Below the pieces are notes generated by a model that saw nothing but the letters and a program-made list of their open reading frames with translations, made no database searches and was not told the origin of the DNA. From Ilex aquifolium (lineage: Eukaryota; Streptophyta; Magnoliopsida; Aquifoliales; Aquifoliaceae): 64,000 bases of DNA. A program made the position numbers and the translations under genes. Below, one piece after another: positions 33,005 to 45,397 of this stretch. How positions within the stretch are numbered: the stretch's first letter is position 1; each line of letters begins with the position of its first letter. The DNA is taken from NCBI GenBank assembly GCA_951799425.1, contig OX637395.1:15016951-15080950 (forward strand), given 5' to 3'.

Positions 33005-33938
33005 TTGATTAGTGGTAGTCATTGATGTTTGTTATGAGAACTCAAATTGAAGTTGACAAAATTTATGCCTGAACTCAAGGTAGGTGATGCTACCACAAAG
33101 CGTCTGTAAATTTAAAAGCAGCATGTCTAGCAACTATGAAAACGATTTAGCACAAAATAGCTTGACTTACTACTACTTGGGAAAACAAAAGATTGCATAA
33201 TTTGGTACAAATTTGTAGACATTTCTTTGGCACAAACAGCATTGCTACAATGTACAGCTTATCAGCTTCGTTTAGTGTTTCTGAACTGACCTTCTGTGAA
33301 GTGCATCAAGAACTCAGGTGTCTTGGAGAAGATTGCATCATCAAAAGAGTCGAAAGATATGTTGAGATCCTGCAGTAAGAAACTAAAGGAGGCAATAATT
33401 TGCATTATGTTCTTGTACAGGTGGGTTTGTAACAATGAGGTATAAACTCATACGTTTAAGTTGGATGGTTTAACAGATACACATATTTGTTAAAGTGATT
33501 GCGTACGCCCAAAGTAGCATGAACACATGATAGCTTACATATAATTCCTGTATATATTTTTTTGATATACGTTGATAAATCACTATTATAATAAATAATC
33601 AACTATTACAAATTTTGAATAATAGATCCATAGCAGATGGAAAAAGCACCCATACTAGGGTGCAAAAAAAAACTTGAAAGACTTCACAATTGAATCCCCA
33701 AAGAGAGGGAAATTAGAAATCAATCTCTGATTGACTTCAGAGAATTAAAGGTGTTTAACTAGACTGGGTTCAATCGGTTATGTAATTCCTATATTGGGTT
33801 CAATATTAAACTAATGATGAGGTCAAATTTTCTAAGAGGCATAAAATCCTAATTCTATCAATGAGCATGGTCGAGCAATAATTACGTGCATTCGAGTTTT
33901 ATATTGCAACTAGAGTACAAAAAATCTGTATTAATTAC
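33005..33938. other. Intergenic, nothing recognised
   Basis: AT-rich with no frame longer than about 60 codons and no repeat that I can define. Confidence 0.5.
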
Positions 33939-34347
33939 TGTTATGCAAAAAGGAAAAAAAACCCTAATATACACGGAATCTATATTAATTACTGTAAATC
34001 GTGAATCACGATTGCGACCCCTTATTTTCTGAATAGAAAATTGTAGTGCTTTACCCTATTCTCTGATGCACACGAGCGATGGAAAGTTGATACGTTAAAA
34101 AGTGCATTGAGATAGGGATGGCTACCACATATATATAGGACTTTATCTCCTACTCATTTGTCCATCAAAGAAGCCTTAGAAGAGTGGTAGACTTCCACTC
34201 CTTATTTTTAGGGAAACCACACCCCACATATAATTGATTAAGTTATACAATTCTTGTTGAGTTGGACAACCTTTAACCCATGATTAAAATACCACATGCG
34301 TAGGACTAATAGGAAAGTTTTATTAAAATAATAAAAATGTTCCAACA
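33939..34347 (-). repeat. 3' LTR of the minus-strand copia
   Basis: Ends tgttccaaca at 34347, so on the minus strand it starts TGTTGGAACA. The adjacent ccaaatgagagat (minus strand, 34348-34360) is the polypurine tract. The left limit is approximate. Confidence 0.65.
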
Positions 34348-34959
34348 ATCTCTCATTTGGTCTACACATGTAAAGTTACAATTTTTGAAAACGACACACA
34401 TGGGTTAAATAAATTAAAAATCGAGTGCCCACTCTTTAATTTTTTTTTGAAAAACAATTGCCTAAACAATTTGGATATTGTCTTAACTTTCACTCAATAC
34501 TAAAAACAACACTAACATGGATCATGAATATTTTAGAGTTCCATTAATTGACTCGAAGACAGTCCCATGGTCTCAAAGCTAATGTCATTAGCAGAATTGA
34601 GAGTTTAGCTTTATGTGGTTTTTAACAAAGAAGTGAATACTAAATAAATGTATACACCTCATACAATCAAATACATTCATATGTCCATCATGCTTCACAC
34701 TTATGGCTTGTCATCCTGATATATTACATAATACCGTTATGTGAAAATCATCACCAACTTATCAGAATGAAGGTTTACCGATATGTTGCTTAATCATATC
34801 TCACCCAAGTATACCACATGTATATATGACATATTCCTAGGCTATTATAACCATATAGTATATGCACAAATAAATACCAAGGTATAATATGAAATATAAA
34901 AGCATTATTACCTTTATTGCTATCATTCAATAACAAGAATAAAATTTAAATCAAAACTG

Positions 34960-35455
34960 GTATCCTTCATATCAAAGTTTAAGAAATGTTTTGTGTCATG
35001 AAGCAAATGGATGTCATTACTGACAAGTAAGATGTCATACATATGGAGAATAAAAATTATAAATCGGCTCCCACTTACCTTGAGATATATGCATTTGACA
35101 ACAATATTCTCTTTGAAATCATATCCAACTACAACTTAGTCAAATTTTAAATACCATTGCCTTGAGGCTTGCTTCAATCCATAAATGGATTTCTTCAGTT
35201 TGAAAACAAGATGTTCTTTGCATTTGACTGCAAAAACCATCAGGCTAAGCTTATGTACATATCTTCTTCAAGATCACCATCCAAAAAAACTATCTTCACA
35301 TTCATCTGAAAGTGAAACTCATACACATCACGTATGACTAATCTACACACTCTAGTAGATCTCCTTAAAGGAATGGACTCCACCATTGGGGCAATAGACC
35401 GTTGAGGAATTGGAGGCACAACTATTTCTTCCTCAACTGTGGGAGGGATCAAAAC
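34960..35455 (-). pseudogene. Copia RT N-terminal remnant
   Basis: Short frame ending with IPLRRSTRV and MNVKIVFLDGDLEEDMYIS (the DVKTAFLNG block of copia RT). Stops and frame changes follow through a KSIYGLKQ-like region near 35170. The catalytic YVDD region is not preserved. Confidence 0.7.
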
Positions 35456-35459
35456 ATCC

Positions 35460-36338
35460 CTAGGAGCTGGAAGAACTACTGAAAATTAAGACTGGAATAC
35501 TCCCACTATCTTTATGGTAATCAATTTTCCTATGTTTCGAACTCTCATTGACATGATCATCTTCAAAGAACTTAGCATGACTGGTCTCAATTATTTCCAT
35601 ATGTCTACATGGACAGTAAAATCTATAACTCAAGGACCTTTTGGGGTATCCAATAAAATAGTAAGAGACGGTCTTAGGATCAAGTTTCTTTATCTCGGGA
35701 TTATATAACTTGATCTCGCCATGACATCCCCAAACATGAATGTTACCAAGTTTTGGTTTTCTACTAGTCCATATTTTATATGGAGTTTCAGGTGCATCCT
35801 TACAAGGAACTCGATTTAAAAAATATACTGCGAACTTTAAGGCTTCACCCCAGAAAGACTCTGGTAAGTCGGAATGACTCATCATACTCCGAATAACATC
35901 TTGGTAGGTGCGGTTCCTCCTTTCTGAAACACTATTCTGCTCTGGTGGTCCAGGTGTGGTGTATTGGGGAACTATGCCTTGTTCCTTTAAATACTCCACG
36001 AACTCTCCAGGATTTACACCACGACGACCCATCTTACCATAATACTCTCCTCCTCTATTAGATCGAACAACTTTGATCTTCCTATTCAACTGTTTTTCAA
36101 CCTCAACTTGATAAGATTTGAATACATCCAATACAAAAAAATCTAAGGGATCTAAAATCTCTTCTTTGACTAGTAACTCCAATCGTTTTCTAGAGACATG
36201 AGCTAGTCTCTTATGCCACAACATCGAGGAATTCTTTGAGGTATGAGGACGCTTAAGGCTAGAAGAATTCGAGGATTCAAATAAAAGAGAAGATGCATAA
36301 GTATCATCTAAAACAACCTGATATAATTCATCAATCAA
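35460..36338 (-). pseudogene. Copia integrase, internally deleted
   Basis: A 292-codon open frame. GAG-pre-integrase (WHKRLAHVSRKRLELLVKE, residues about 41-59), then a jump (EEILDPLDFFVLDVFKSY) that removes the end of the zinc region and the first catalytic Asp. The core then resumes. The second catalytic position reads RSNRGGEYY, with Asn for the usual Asp. The Glu in SERRNRTYQDVIRSMM is kept. The C-terminal part includes WGEALKFAVYFLNRVPCKDA. Open but catalytically dead. Confidence 0.85.
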
Positions 36339-36516
36339 TAAACCACGATCAATAAAACTGTAACTAACTGCAAGTCTATAAATAGAAATAAGATTCCGCC
36401 TAAATGATTGAATATAAAAAGTGTCTTCTAAAAATATAGAAAAACTAGAATCTAATACTAGTTGATAAGTCCTAATGGCTTCGACTTTTATTTCCTACGC
36501 ATTTTCAGGAAACAAC

Positions 36517-37365
36517 TTATCTTGTGACTTGGGGTTTCTCTTGCTGGTGAATCCCTTCTGTGCTCCTCTTCACCCAATCTTTGTATTTGAAGCAATCTTT
36601 CTTCACGTGCCCCTTCTTCTTGTAGAACCAACATTCAACACCTTCAGACTTTCTCTTATTATTGGTATCTTTCCCTTTCTTGTCATATTTCTTAACCCTA
36701 TCTTTTTGAACACCTTTTTTGCTATTGGAATGAACCCCAAAATTAACTAATTCTGCCTTAAAACCCCTTAAATGCTCCTCCTCGGTCACACTCAAAGTGA
36801 TAAGTTGACGTAGACTCCACTTAATCTCTTGAGCATTATAGTTCACCTTAAATGTGTCAAAAGATTGAGGCAAGGAGAGCACTGCCATGTGAACTAAAAG
36901 GTCTTCCTCAAAAGGGATGTCAGATTCTCTTAGACCAATTACCAACCTTGACATCTTTAAAAGATACTCTCGAATTCTCCCATTCCCATCATAATTGAGG
37001 GTCATCAATTTGGACAAATAGTCATACTAGAGAGATTTCTTAGTCCCAACGAATTGTTTCTCAATCAATGACAGAAGCTCTTTTGTAGTAGTAGTGATCT
37101 CAAAAGCTTCTCGTAGAGGTTCACTGATAAATGCCTGAATGATCATCATAGCCATACAATTGGTCTTCTTCCACTTGGCATAATAAGCCATCACTACCTC
37201 CGTAGCATCTTTATCCAAAGCCTCTGGCACATCATCAAAGATGACAAAATCATAATCTTCAGACCTTAACGTGATGTCAATGTTCTTACGCTAGTTGTAA
37301 TAATTACAATCATTCAATGGTTCTATCCCTACTAATTGTTTCTGGAGTATTATTCATAGTTGTAT
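36517..37365 (-). pseudogene. Copia gag
   Basis: Starts MNNTPETIS at about 37365, with frameshift and stops before the MPEALDKDATEVVMAYYAKW block. Two open pieces follow (37230-37027 and 37017-36517), broken by one stop. The typical copia gag core (QAFISEPLREAFE, YLLKMSRLVIGL, LPQSFDTFKVNY) is followed by a zinc knuckle CWFYKKKGHVKKDC. There the second Cys of CX2CX4HX4C is replaced by Tyr, which should abolish zinc binding. Confidence 0.82.
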
Positions 37366-38502
37366 TGACAAAAAGTATAATCAATGTCGTATCTTTTAAG
37401 AGAGACCACAAAAACTTTAACATTTCAATCTATGCTTAAGGCTAAAGTTGGACTGTTCAGGGTGTTTTACTTTTATGCGTGAACTTTCCACTCTGCGGGA
37501 ACAGACAAGATATATAATCTAGTCTCACTTTTTGGTAGAGATTTTGACATGTTATTAGTCTCCCAAGGTCACACTAGTCAAGCGTGCATAGACCTAGTCA
37601 ATCGTGTTTTAGTTTGATTCAGACACTTTCACTTCCTTTTGGCAAAGAGGGTTTAACTAATCTCCCTATCACACTAATGACTATTCTATTCACTCAACTT
37701 GTTCAAAATATACAAATTACCTTTTAGCAGAATTAGAAGTTTTGTTCAAGTCAGTGCACCTTGTGGCCTTAATGAGATTCAATTCTCAAAATTCAAGAAA
37801 AACACAGCCTTTATAGGTCGATCACCTTTTGGTAGAGCGCGATTCTACATTAGTTATGTTTTCTTAAACGACCATTTTACGGGTCTTTCATAGTCTCTAA
37901 AGGTAAGATCCACCACCATAAAGACATAGATCATATGTCTAGGTCTATTAAATTTAATTATCCTAATTAAATTTTAAATAAACATGCGTATACATTATGA
38001 GTACTAATATTTAATTTCTCAAGAGTTATAAAATTAAAATTCCATCTATATTTCAACCTAAACATATGATCCATATTCCACATGACAATATGATCATAAA
38101 ATCATACACAAAATATTTCATCATGTGGGGTTCTCTACTATCTTTACGTTGACTACTCGTAGGCCTCAATTGAATTTAAATTGGATCCAAAAAATTACTA
38201 AAATAATAACAAATATCAATTGGTCAAACATAAAGAAAAACAAGTCATTGAAAAACATTATTGTAAATAACAATAAAATATAAAATAACACACTACTCAA
38301 TGATACAATAAATAACAAGTTTAACTTGGTTACAATTATGAAAAAAATCTTTTTCACATATCATTGGATTTAGCTTTCTTACAGAACAAGTAAAACATCA
38401 GCACTACAAGACTGCTATCATGTTCATTTAAAAAACAAAATATTGGGTTGACTTTTGTATTTCAACAATGCTAGTAGTGGATAACATCGTATTCAAACTT
38501 GA

Positions 38503-38514
38503 TCTGATATCACT
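38503..38514 (-). promoter_or_regulatory. Primer-binding site of the minus-strand copia
   Basis: Minus strand agtgatatcaga right after the LTR end, one or two changes from the Met-tRNA-complementary tggtatcaga. Confidence 0.6.
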
Positions 38515-38774
38515 TGTGGGATTTTAACAAATCTTAATATACATGGATTTAGGGTATTCTATATAATTAAATCTAATAATCATCATATATTTAAACAAAA
38601 TAATCGACAAACCTGTAAAAAGTGAATCACGATAGCGACCCTTTATTTTTTGAATAAAATAATGTAATACTCTACCCCAATCACTGATGCACACGACCAA
38701 TGAAAAATTGATTAAACTACTACATGTATAGGACTAATAAGAATATTTTATTAAAATAATAAAAACGTTCCACA
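38515..38774 (-). repeat. 5' LTR of the minus-strand copia
   Basis: 260 bp from tgtggg to ttccaca, about 150 bp shorter than its partner. The missing part includes the promoter region. Confidence 0.65.
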
Positions 38775-41700
38775 TGAATGTCAATGACTCTACACAAATG
38801 TTTGATTTAGACGTGCGGAATATCAGTAAGCAAACAAAGGCAGATCCAAAACAGGGTTCAATAGGCTTACTAAATTGACGTATGGTAAAGGAGGACCTTA
38901 GTAGACCAATTAGGCGCATAAAAACCTGCAGTCATTCTCACCTCTTAGAAATGGAACAATTTGCCAATGGTTAAAATTTCTTGTATGGTACGATGGAAAA
39001 ATGGAAGGATATAATTTTTTTTTGAACAGTTAAAGAATGAAAAGTTAGAAAGATGAAAAATTGGAGGGATAGATAAAACATCATATTTGATGAGGAAAGA
39101 AAACAATAAGGATGAAAAAATGGATGAATTAACTATCCTTCCAACTCACCAAAATCAATCCCTCCAAAATTAGGAGGAAAAGTGGATGAAAAGTTAATTA
39201 TGTGTGTTAAAATGTATGTTATTTGTCTATATATCATTTGATATATACATATATCATATTTATCAAATACATATTATATATACATTAATTTCATATATAG
39301 ATATAATGAAAAAATATATATTTATACTTTTTTCAAAAAAACTAAAAAATTAAAAAATATTCTTTTTTCTTCTTACCAAACACAAAAAAAATTAATTATT
39401 CTTACTTTCAATCTCTCTTACCAAATAGACAGGAAGGAAGGAATGATTCATCAATTTGAAGGATAAAAAATGTGCCCCCCCTCTATGTTGTTTTAGTATT
39501 TCTTCACTATTTTTAATTATGCTCACCCTATTTTTTTGGCACATCAATTAGTGTACACTAATATCAAATGAATATGAATTTTTTGACACATTTTGGAAAT
39601 GTTATGTATCTATCTAGATAAAATTTTAAATATACTAGAATTATTTTATACTTTCTAAGACTAAAAAAGACATGATATATGTATTCGCTAGTTTACTTGT
39701 GATTTTGACATTTATTTTTGCTAATTATGGTAGAAATTATAGATTGCACATTAAACTGCATAATTGATTGAATAAGTTATAAATATCAAAGTGATAACAT
39801 GATTGTGTATATAAAAAATAATAAAGTTGTTATCCAATGGTTTCAAAGTACGAAAATTCATTGGAGTCAATTCTAAATGATTTTCATTAGCCTATATTTG
39901 TAAAAAAAAAAAAATGTTGCCATTTGTATATACTATGCTTACCAAATTTTTGTATGTTGGGTTTAATGAACTTTTAAGTATTAGATATGATGTAATTAAA
40001 TATAAATTATTGTCCTATTTCTATCGATTGTAAGAAAAAAAATTTAGTTTGTTGAAATATTCGTACCCCCTTGACACAATTTTTTGACTCCGCCCCTACT
40101 TAGAGGATAGGATGAATATACCATTTCTTTCTCTCTTTTTTACACTTTCCAAAAATAAGGGCATACCTTCAGCAGCCCTGCACGAACGACAAGGTCATGA
40201 AGTTCGAGAAAAAAAAAGTGAGGTCCAAAGAGCCACCACAATAGAATTGCCCTCTTGGTTATAGTGGATTCAGCATCGAACAGTAGATTTTGAACAACAA
40301 AATAATGTCCATCTACTTCAACGGCAAGAGAAAACCATTATTATAAGGTTGATATGCTTTCCTACAGAAACAGACAACAAACAAGAATTTCATGACCAGT
40401 AACTTCTCTTCTCAAGTTTATCTTGAAGGCTCTTGAACAATCAACTTAATGCTGACAAACCACATAAAAGCAAAGGGCAATGACAATTTTCGGCGAAAGC
40501 AATGACGTTTCGTTCTTGTAAACCTAATTGTAACTTCAGAAAATAGTAATAAACCTTCAAGTTCGTGTATTATTTCAAATATCAATACAGAACATGCAAT
40601 TATAATGACCATAGTCTGTACACCAGGAACATATTCACCAACTTTTGTTTTGATGTCTAACTTACCAGTTTAAAATAACTGCAAAACATTCAGTTCCTAC
40701 TAAGAGAGAGTTTTAAATTATGTGGACTTTCACATACAAATTAGCTCCATATCTCCATCCATATCAGTATGTTCTTCCCAATAAGCACCACCAGAATCAT
40801 GGTTCAAAGTACCCTATTGATACCAATACAAGTCGGACGAGTTGAAGATGATACTATTACACAATACATATAAACTACGATACATATCGGCCGATACAAT
40901 TCCACGACATCGTGATATGACTTGAATCACTCGTCATGTTCAACATTTTCTTTTAAATCATATTGTCCGGTACCACGCCGCAACCAATATGTCTCAAAAC
41001 TCTCCTAGCCGACCTGGAACCATGACCAGAATTCCTCAAATTCACAAATTGTTAGCATGAAGGATCTGAGTAGTAGTTTCAAGAAGGCCAACATTGCTTT
41101 TCAAGAGTATCTTTTCCTTTACATTAAATATACCTGACCTGTCTTCTACAAAACAAGTAGTATGATTTATATTCATCACATAATGGAACATTTCCTAGAA
41201 GTCAGGAAACCAAAGCAATGACAGAAGAAATAAATATATATACAGGAAAAAAGAGATTATCTTTGATGTAGTGTTTCAAAAGGTCACTGTGCTAGCAAAA
41301 GGTGGTTATCTTGATATAGGTCTACCTTTGGCCCAAATCAACCTAAATTACATGAAATCTCTATCACAGTCACTGTGCCAGCAGGTTTCATCATATAGAA
41401 AAAGTTGCAAATTTCCTTGGAAAAAGCACCAGATAGATTAACCCCAGAACAGAACAAACTAAAAATTTCCCGACTAATTTGGAATGCCATTGAAATCTAT
41501 GTGCAAATCGTGGTCAACACTAGCTATCTTCCACACCGCACCCTATCCCAGATGTCCCTCCCATAACCTCAAAAAAGATTTCTGAGACTTTGCATTATCT
41601 CATGCAGTCTATGCTATAACCGGAAGGAACTGCCACCAATCACAAATAAGTAGTCTGTTCATACTAGTCTTCCCCAAGTTGTATCAATTTCGAAACTCTT

Positions 41701-42229
41701 TGCAATCCAAAACCCCCTATCATAGATATAAAAAATCATGAACCAACATAATTTCAAGCATATTTCCATACTACTCAACCTATTAAAGTGGAGAAAAATA
41801 CCAAATAAGTCAGTTCAGCTCATACAACAAATGTGTACCAGGTTTGCGTCAAAAAGCATGAACTTTTTCAAAAATTGTATAGAAAGACTCCAAATTGAAA
41901 GCATCTCCAAGCAATTTCAGAGTCTAATTTGCTCAACCTATTCACAACAATTAGCTCACAAATTGTTCTTCCCAATTACTCCTAAAAGTAACAATAGACA
42001 AATGATGAATCTGTCAACAGGGCATAAAGCTAATATCAGTATATCACCCAAAGGGAAGATCAAAGAACAACTTCCTGCAAATTCTCATTGCATGCAACAT
42101 ATTAAACTTTTGGGTAAGGCAAGAAAAATAAAAAAAATGTAATCATGCAAGTTCATGACATAAGAATTCCAAAATTCTTGGTTCAATTTAGAACAACACA
42201 GCCCTCAAAATAATAACAAAAGACCACAA
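38775..42229. other. 3.4 kb without a recognised gene
   Basis: AT-rich. 39470-40110 is bounded by gtgccccccctct and actccgcccctac, the kind of C-rich ends seen on hAT relatives, so it may be an old DNA element. Degenerate cgatac-type motifs at 40810-40920 resemble the subterminal repeats of the element at 13404-14256. A possible minus-strand exon-like piece near 40150-40340 could not be confirmed. Confidence 0.4.
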
Positions 42230-42597
42230 GTCTATATAAAATCGGACGAACACATTTACGATGCCAATTTCAACTCAAAAGGTATAATTAAACTAAATTA
42301 TCAAATCCAAATTCCCATTTGTCACTAACATCAACAAAAGTAAAGTCGCCGGATTGGATTACAACATAAACAAACAATAAATTTAAACCAGACCATCAAA
42401 ACTTTTGCACGCACACACACGTCTATATAAAATCGGACAAACACATTTACGATACCAATTTCAACTCAAAAGGTATAATTAAACTAAATTATCAAATCCA
42501 AATTCCCATTTGTCACTAACATCAACAAAGTAAAGTCGTCGGATTGGATTACAAAATAAACAAACAATAAATTTAAACCAGCCCGTCAAAACTTTTA
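42230..42597 (-). repeat. 191-bp tandem duplication in the TIM23 3' flank
   Basis: gtctatataaaatcggac starts at 42230 and again at 42421, and the next roughly 175 bp are nearly identical (a few substitutions and one indel). It ends about 80 bp downstream of the TIM23 stop codon, so it is probably in or near the 3' UTR. The high identity suggests a recent duplication. Confidence 0.93.
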
Positions 42598-42676
42598 TAT
42601 TAGTAAAATGTAATCCAACCACTAAAACCCATAATCCCAACACCCTAAATATTAAAGAAAATCGATCAAATTCTCA

Positions 42677-43225
42677 CTATATCGGCACATATCGCTTCAT
42701 CGCCTGCTTCCCCACCACCGCCACTCCCGCCGCCAACCCACCAAAGACTCCGGCTATAGCCGCCGACCTCGGTCCTTTTGCAGCCCTATAGAGGGCCCCA
42801 GTGCCCAACCCAGCCATCACACTATTCAATAAATCGTCAGTGCCCCTGTAGTGCACAATCCCACTCTCCAATCCAGAAAAGATCAAACCCAAAACGCCGA
42901 GCGAGTTACCGAATCTCCGGCCAGTCTGACCACCTGAATTCAGCACGCGGTTGAGACGGAGCTTCAGAGTATCACCCGGCTCAGCCGCTTTAAGGCCTTC
43001 AAAAGATCCTTTTATTCCGCCGGTGATTGCGCCGGCTAAGTAGCCAGAACCCGTGTAGTATTGGAGATTTTCGCTCCAAGAACGGCGTTGAACGGCGGCT
43101 TCTTCGTGGAAGAGGTATTCAGGAGAGGTGGGTAGGTTGTAGAGGTTTTCAATGGGGACTTGGAGGTCCTGATATGGGTGGTATTGACGGTATGCGGGTT
43201 TTTTCTCTGCTGATGAATTGGCCAT
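42677..43225 (-). CDS. TIM23: Mitochondrial inner-membrane import translocase subunit TIM23
   Basis: Intact intronless frame of 182 residues, stop TAG at 42677-42679. Forms the protein-conducting channel of the TIM23 complex, which passes presequence proteins into the matrix or inner membrane (family knowledge). The hydrophilic N-terminus (1-52) carries the plant block LYNLPTSPEYLFHEE. The Tim17/22/23 domain spans about 55-175 with four membrane segments at about 57-77, 103-123, 130-149 and 153-172. Glycine-rich packing motifs are visible (GYLAGAITGGIKGSFEG, LGTGALYRAAKGPRSA). It ends KRYVPI, as plant TIM23 does; length is close to the family norm. Start context agcaATGGCC is good for plants and no upstream in-frame ATG precedes it. 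Single-exon structure is usual for plant TIM23. It shows no damage. Confidence 0.96.
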   Translation of the reverse strand: MANSSAEKKPAYRQYHPYQDLQVPIENLYNLPTSPEYLFHEEAAVQRRSWSENLQYYTGSGYLAGAITGGIKGSFEGLKAAEPGDTLKLRLNRVLNSGGQTGRRFGNSLGVLGLIFSGLESGIVHYRGTDDLLNSVMAGLGTGALYRAAKGPRSAAIAGVFGGLAAGVAVVGKQAMKRYVPI

Positions 43226-44390
43226 TGCTGAATGATTCTCTTTAATAATGTTTGTGGAAACAGAGAGACAGAGAGAGGGTTTTTGGAGAGAGAACTGAAC
43301 TGGGTTCGGAGATTTTTAATGGGTTCCTGAGATTAAGGATTGAAAAGGGTAAAAGGGTTTTGATCAAATTGGTGGTCCGTTGTGTGGCGTTATGACTTAT
43401 GGGAGAGAGGGTTTCTTGGAAAAAGGGAGAGGTCAAGAAACCCTCTCAAAATGCTTTAGGGTTTAAGGAAATATCGATAGTAAAGCCTAGTGAATTTGAG
43501 GTATATATATAGACACACATTCCTTTGACCGTCTGACCGACTATTTTACATCCTAGCCGTTTAAAATTTTTGATGAAAATAATCGGTTCACCGAATAGAT
43601 CCAACTCCGAAAATTTCAACTCTCGTCCCTATTAAACAGCCGCCTCACGCGATAGATAGGAGAAAATAAAATATGGAAAATGTTATATAATCTAAATGAA
43701 ATCTAATGAAAATGTTATATAACTATCTCACGAGATAGATGAGTTGTAATTTTTTAAATTTCATTTGAATTTTGTAATATTACTCATAAATATTGAGAAT
43801 AACTCTTGCACTATGTCAGAAATGCCATTTGGTATAATTGTTTATTACAAAGGAAATAAGTGAATAAATGAGCTCCATAAAATTCAATAATTATCATATA
43901 TATAATATATAATCACTTTCATGTAAAGAAAGAGGTCCATTTTATTTATTTTCTAACTTTTTTATTGGACGATTTCACCATGTATCACAACTGATGTGGT
44001 GTAATCGTTACATTGTATATTTACTTTCACCACCTTTCTCGTCCAACACAAAAAAAAAAAAACCCAAATAAATAAAGTCAACGTTGTTGAAAAGCACAAT
44101 TCAGAGACTTTTTTGTTAATCATGACAAAAGTTTTTTTAAGTCGTTAAATCTAGCTCAGCTTAATTTTTTTTGTCTTGTAATTCAAACTAATTTTTCTCT
44201 TTTTTTTTTAGTATAACAATATTATCCCTACTTTATAAACAGATTAATAGTGTGATTTTCTATGTTTTTTTGCTCGTAAATTATTTTCCAAGATTTCATA
44301 CTTAAAACGTACTTTCGGCTCTGCGTAGATTTTCATTCGACTATACCTGCAACTACATTCAATTTGAAGAGAGGACTTTCATATCAATTT
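43226..44390. other. TIM23 upstream region and intergenic DNA
   Basis: Beyond the promoter candidate, 43560-44390 is AT-rich without gene or defined repeat. Confidence 0.45.
43500..43514 (-). promoter_or_regulatory. Likely TIM23 TATA box
   Basis: Minus strand tctatatatatacc about 280 bp upstream of the ATG. The intervening sequence has a purine/pyrimidine-rich leader (ctctctgtctctct at 43258-43275, minus strand). Placement is plausible but unverified. Confidence 0.4.
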
Positions 44391-45039
44391 TATGGGTTCT
44401 GAATTTGAAAGTTTATAATCTCTATGCATAAAATTTTGCAGAAACGATTGGTAGATTCATCATTGAAGAATCGAATACAGTTTGTACTATTGTGAAGAAT
44501 TTGTTCTTCTGCATTTGACTTGTTCATTCATCATTGTTTCTTCAAGGTAATTTGTTATACTGATTCGCATAATAAGTTTTGTTTTTGTTGAATTTATTTT
44601 ATATTTCGTTAACAAGGCGAATACTGATTCACATAATGTTTCACATTTTGATTCATATAGACTGATTGATGTGTTTGTTGTTAATTTTCAATTAATGTCA
44701 TTTCTTTATTCTTTAATTTTTTTGTCATGTGTATATCATTATTGTTTGTTGTTTATTGTGACAATTTCAATGTTTGATTTGTTTTTTTTCTTTACTTTGT
44801 TTAATGTTTTAGTTCACTTGATTCCTTCATTGTTTTTGGTACATCATTTTGATATTATACTCAATTTTTGCATGTCTAGATTGTTTTCCTTTGGATTTGA
44901 CATTTTGTTTGTAGTTCATTGTTATTCATATTGATTATTTTTGTATTTTTCATTTTGTATTTTTTTTATTTTATTTATAGTTCACTATATTCATCTTGAA
45001 TATTTTGTATGTTAAATGACAATATTTCAATTTTCAGAT
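44391..45039 (+). other. Probable 5' region of the MULE
   Basis: AT-rich. The open frame at 44671-44934 is Phe/Leu-rich and unconvincing. A pyrimidine tract and ttttcag precede the first coding piece at about 45037, so a leader intron is possible. Confidence 0.35.
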
Positions 45040-45397
45040 GCCAATAAGAGACGTTGTTACGTTGTTGTGAAAATACAATAATCATACAGCAGTTGTAAGG
45101 ATATATGATAATACTCATTTGTGTTATTTAGTTTGAGACGTTTGTTCCAAATTTGAGAGTTGATTTTTGATTTTGTTGTTTTGTCAAATGCTTTTCCTGG
45201 AAATCCCAACTGTATTCTTGACAATGATGATGATTTGGTTAGTATGATGCATTTGGTTCATTCGTTTAGTCTTTAGGATGCCGATGTTACTATCAGTTAT
45301 CGAAGATCTGATTACTGTAGTAGACGATAGTAGTTCACTGTTGAGTAAACAGTAAGATGTGCTAGTTCAAGCAATGTTTTGGACATTGAGGATGATC

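Larger units (their letters stand above)
33939..38774 (-). mobile_element. Ty1-copia element, minus strand, degenerate
   Basis: Right to left on the + map: 5' LTR (38515-38774), PBS, gag, integrase, RT start, decayed 3' region, polypurine tract, 3' LTR (about 33939-34347). The LTRs share stretches (gtgaatcacgat, gatgcacacga, ggactaataag/gg, tattaaaataataaaaa) but differ by indels. The 5' LTR has lost the middle part containing the TATA (tatatatagg near 34130 in the other LTR). No matching TSD was found. RT is cut after its first block and RNase H is not recognisable. Confidence 0.8.

Noticed and set aside
40150-40340. Minus-strand exon-like piece (LELHDLVVRAGLLK followed by gtatg; LAVEVDGHYFVVQN)
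   Set aside because: A stop codon lies immediately upstream in the same frame and no further exons were found. The slight resemblance to a RAP-type domain is not enough.
41738-42142. 134-codon plus-strand frame
   Set aside because: Lys/Ser/Gln-rich with no recognisable domain. AT-rich intergenic DNA, no splice partners found.
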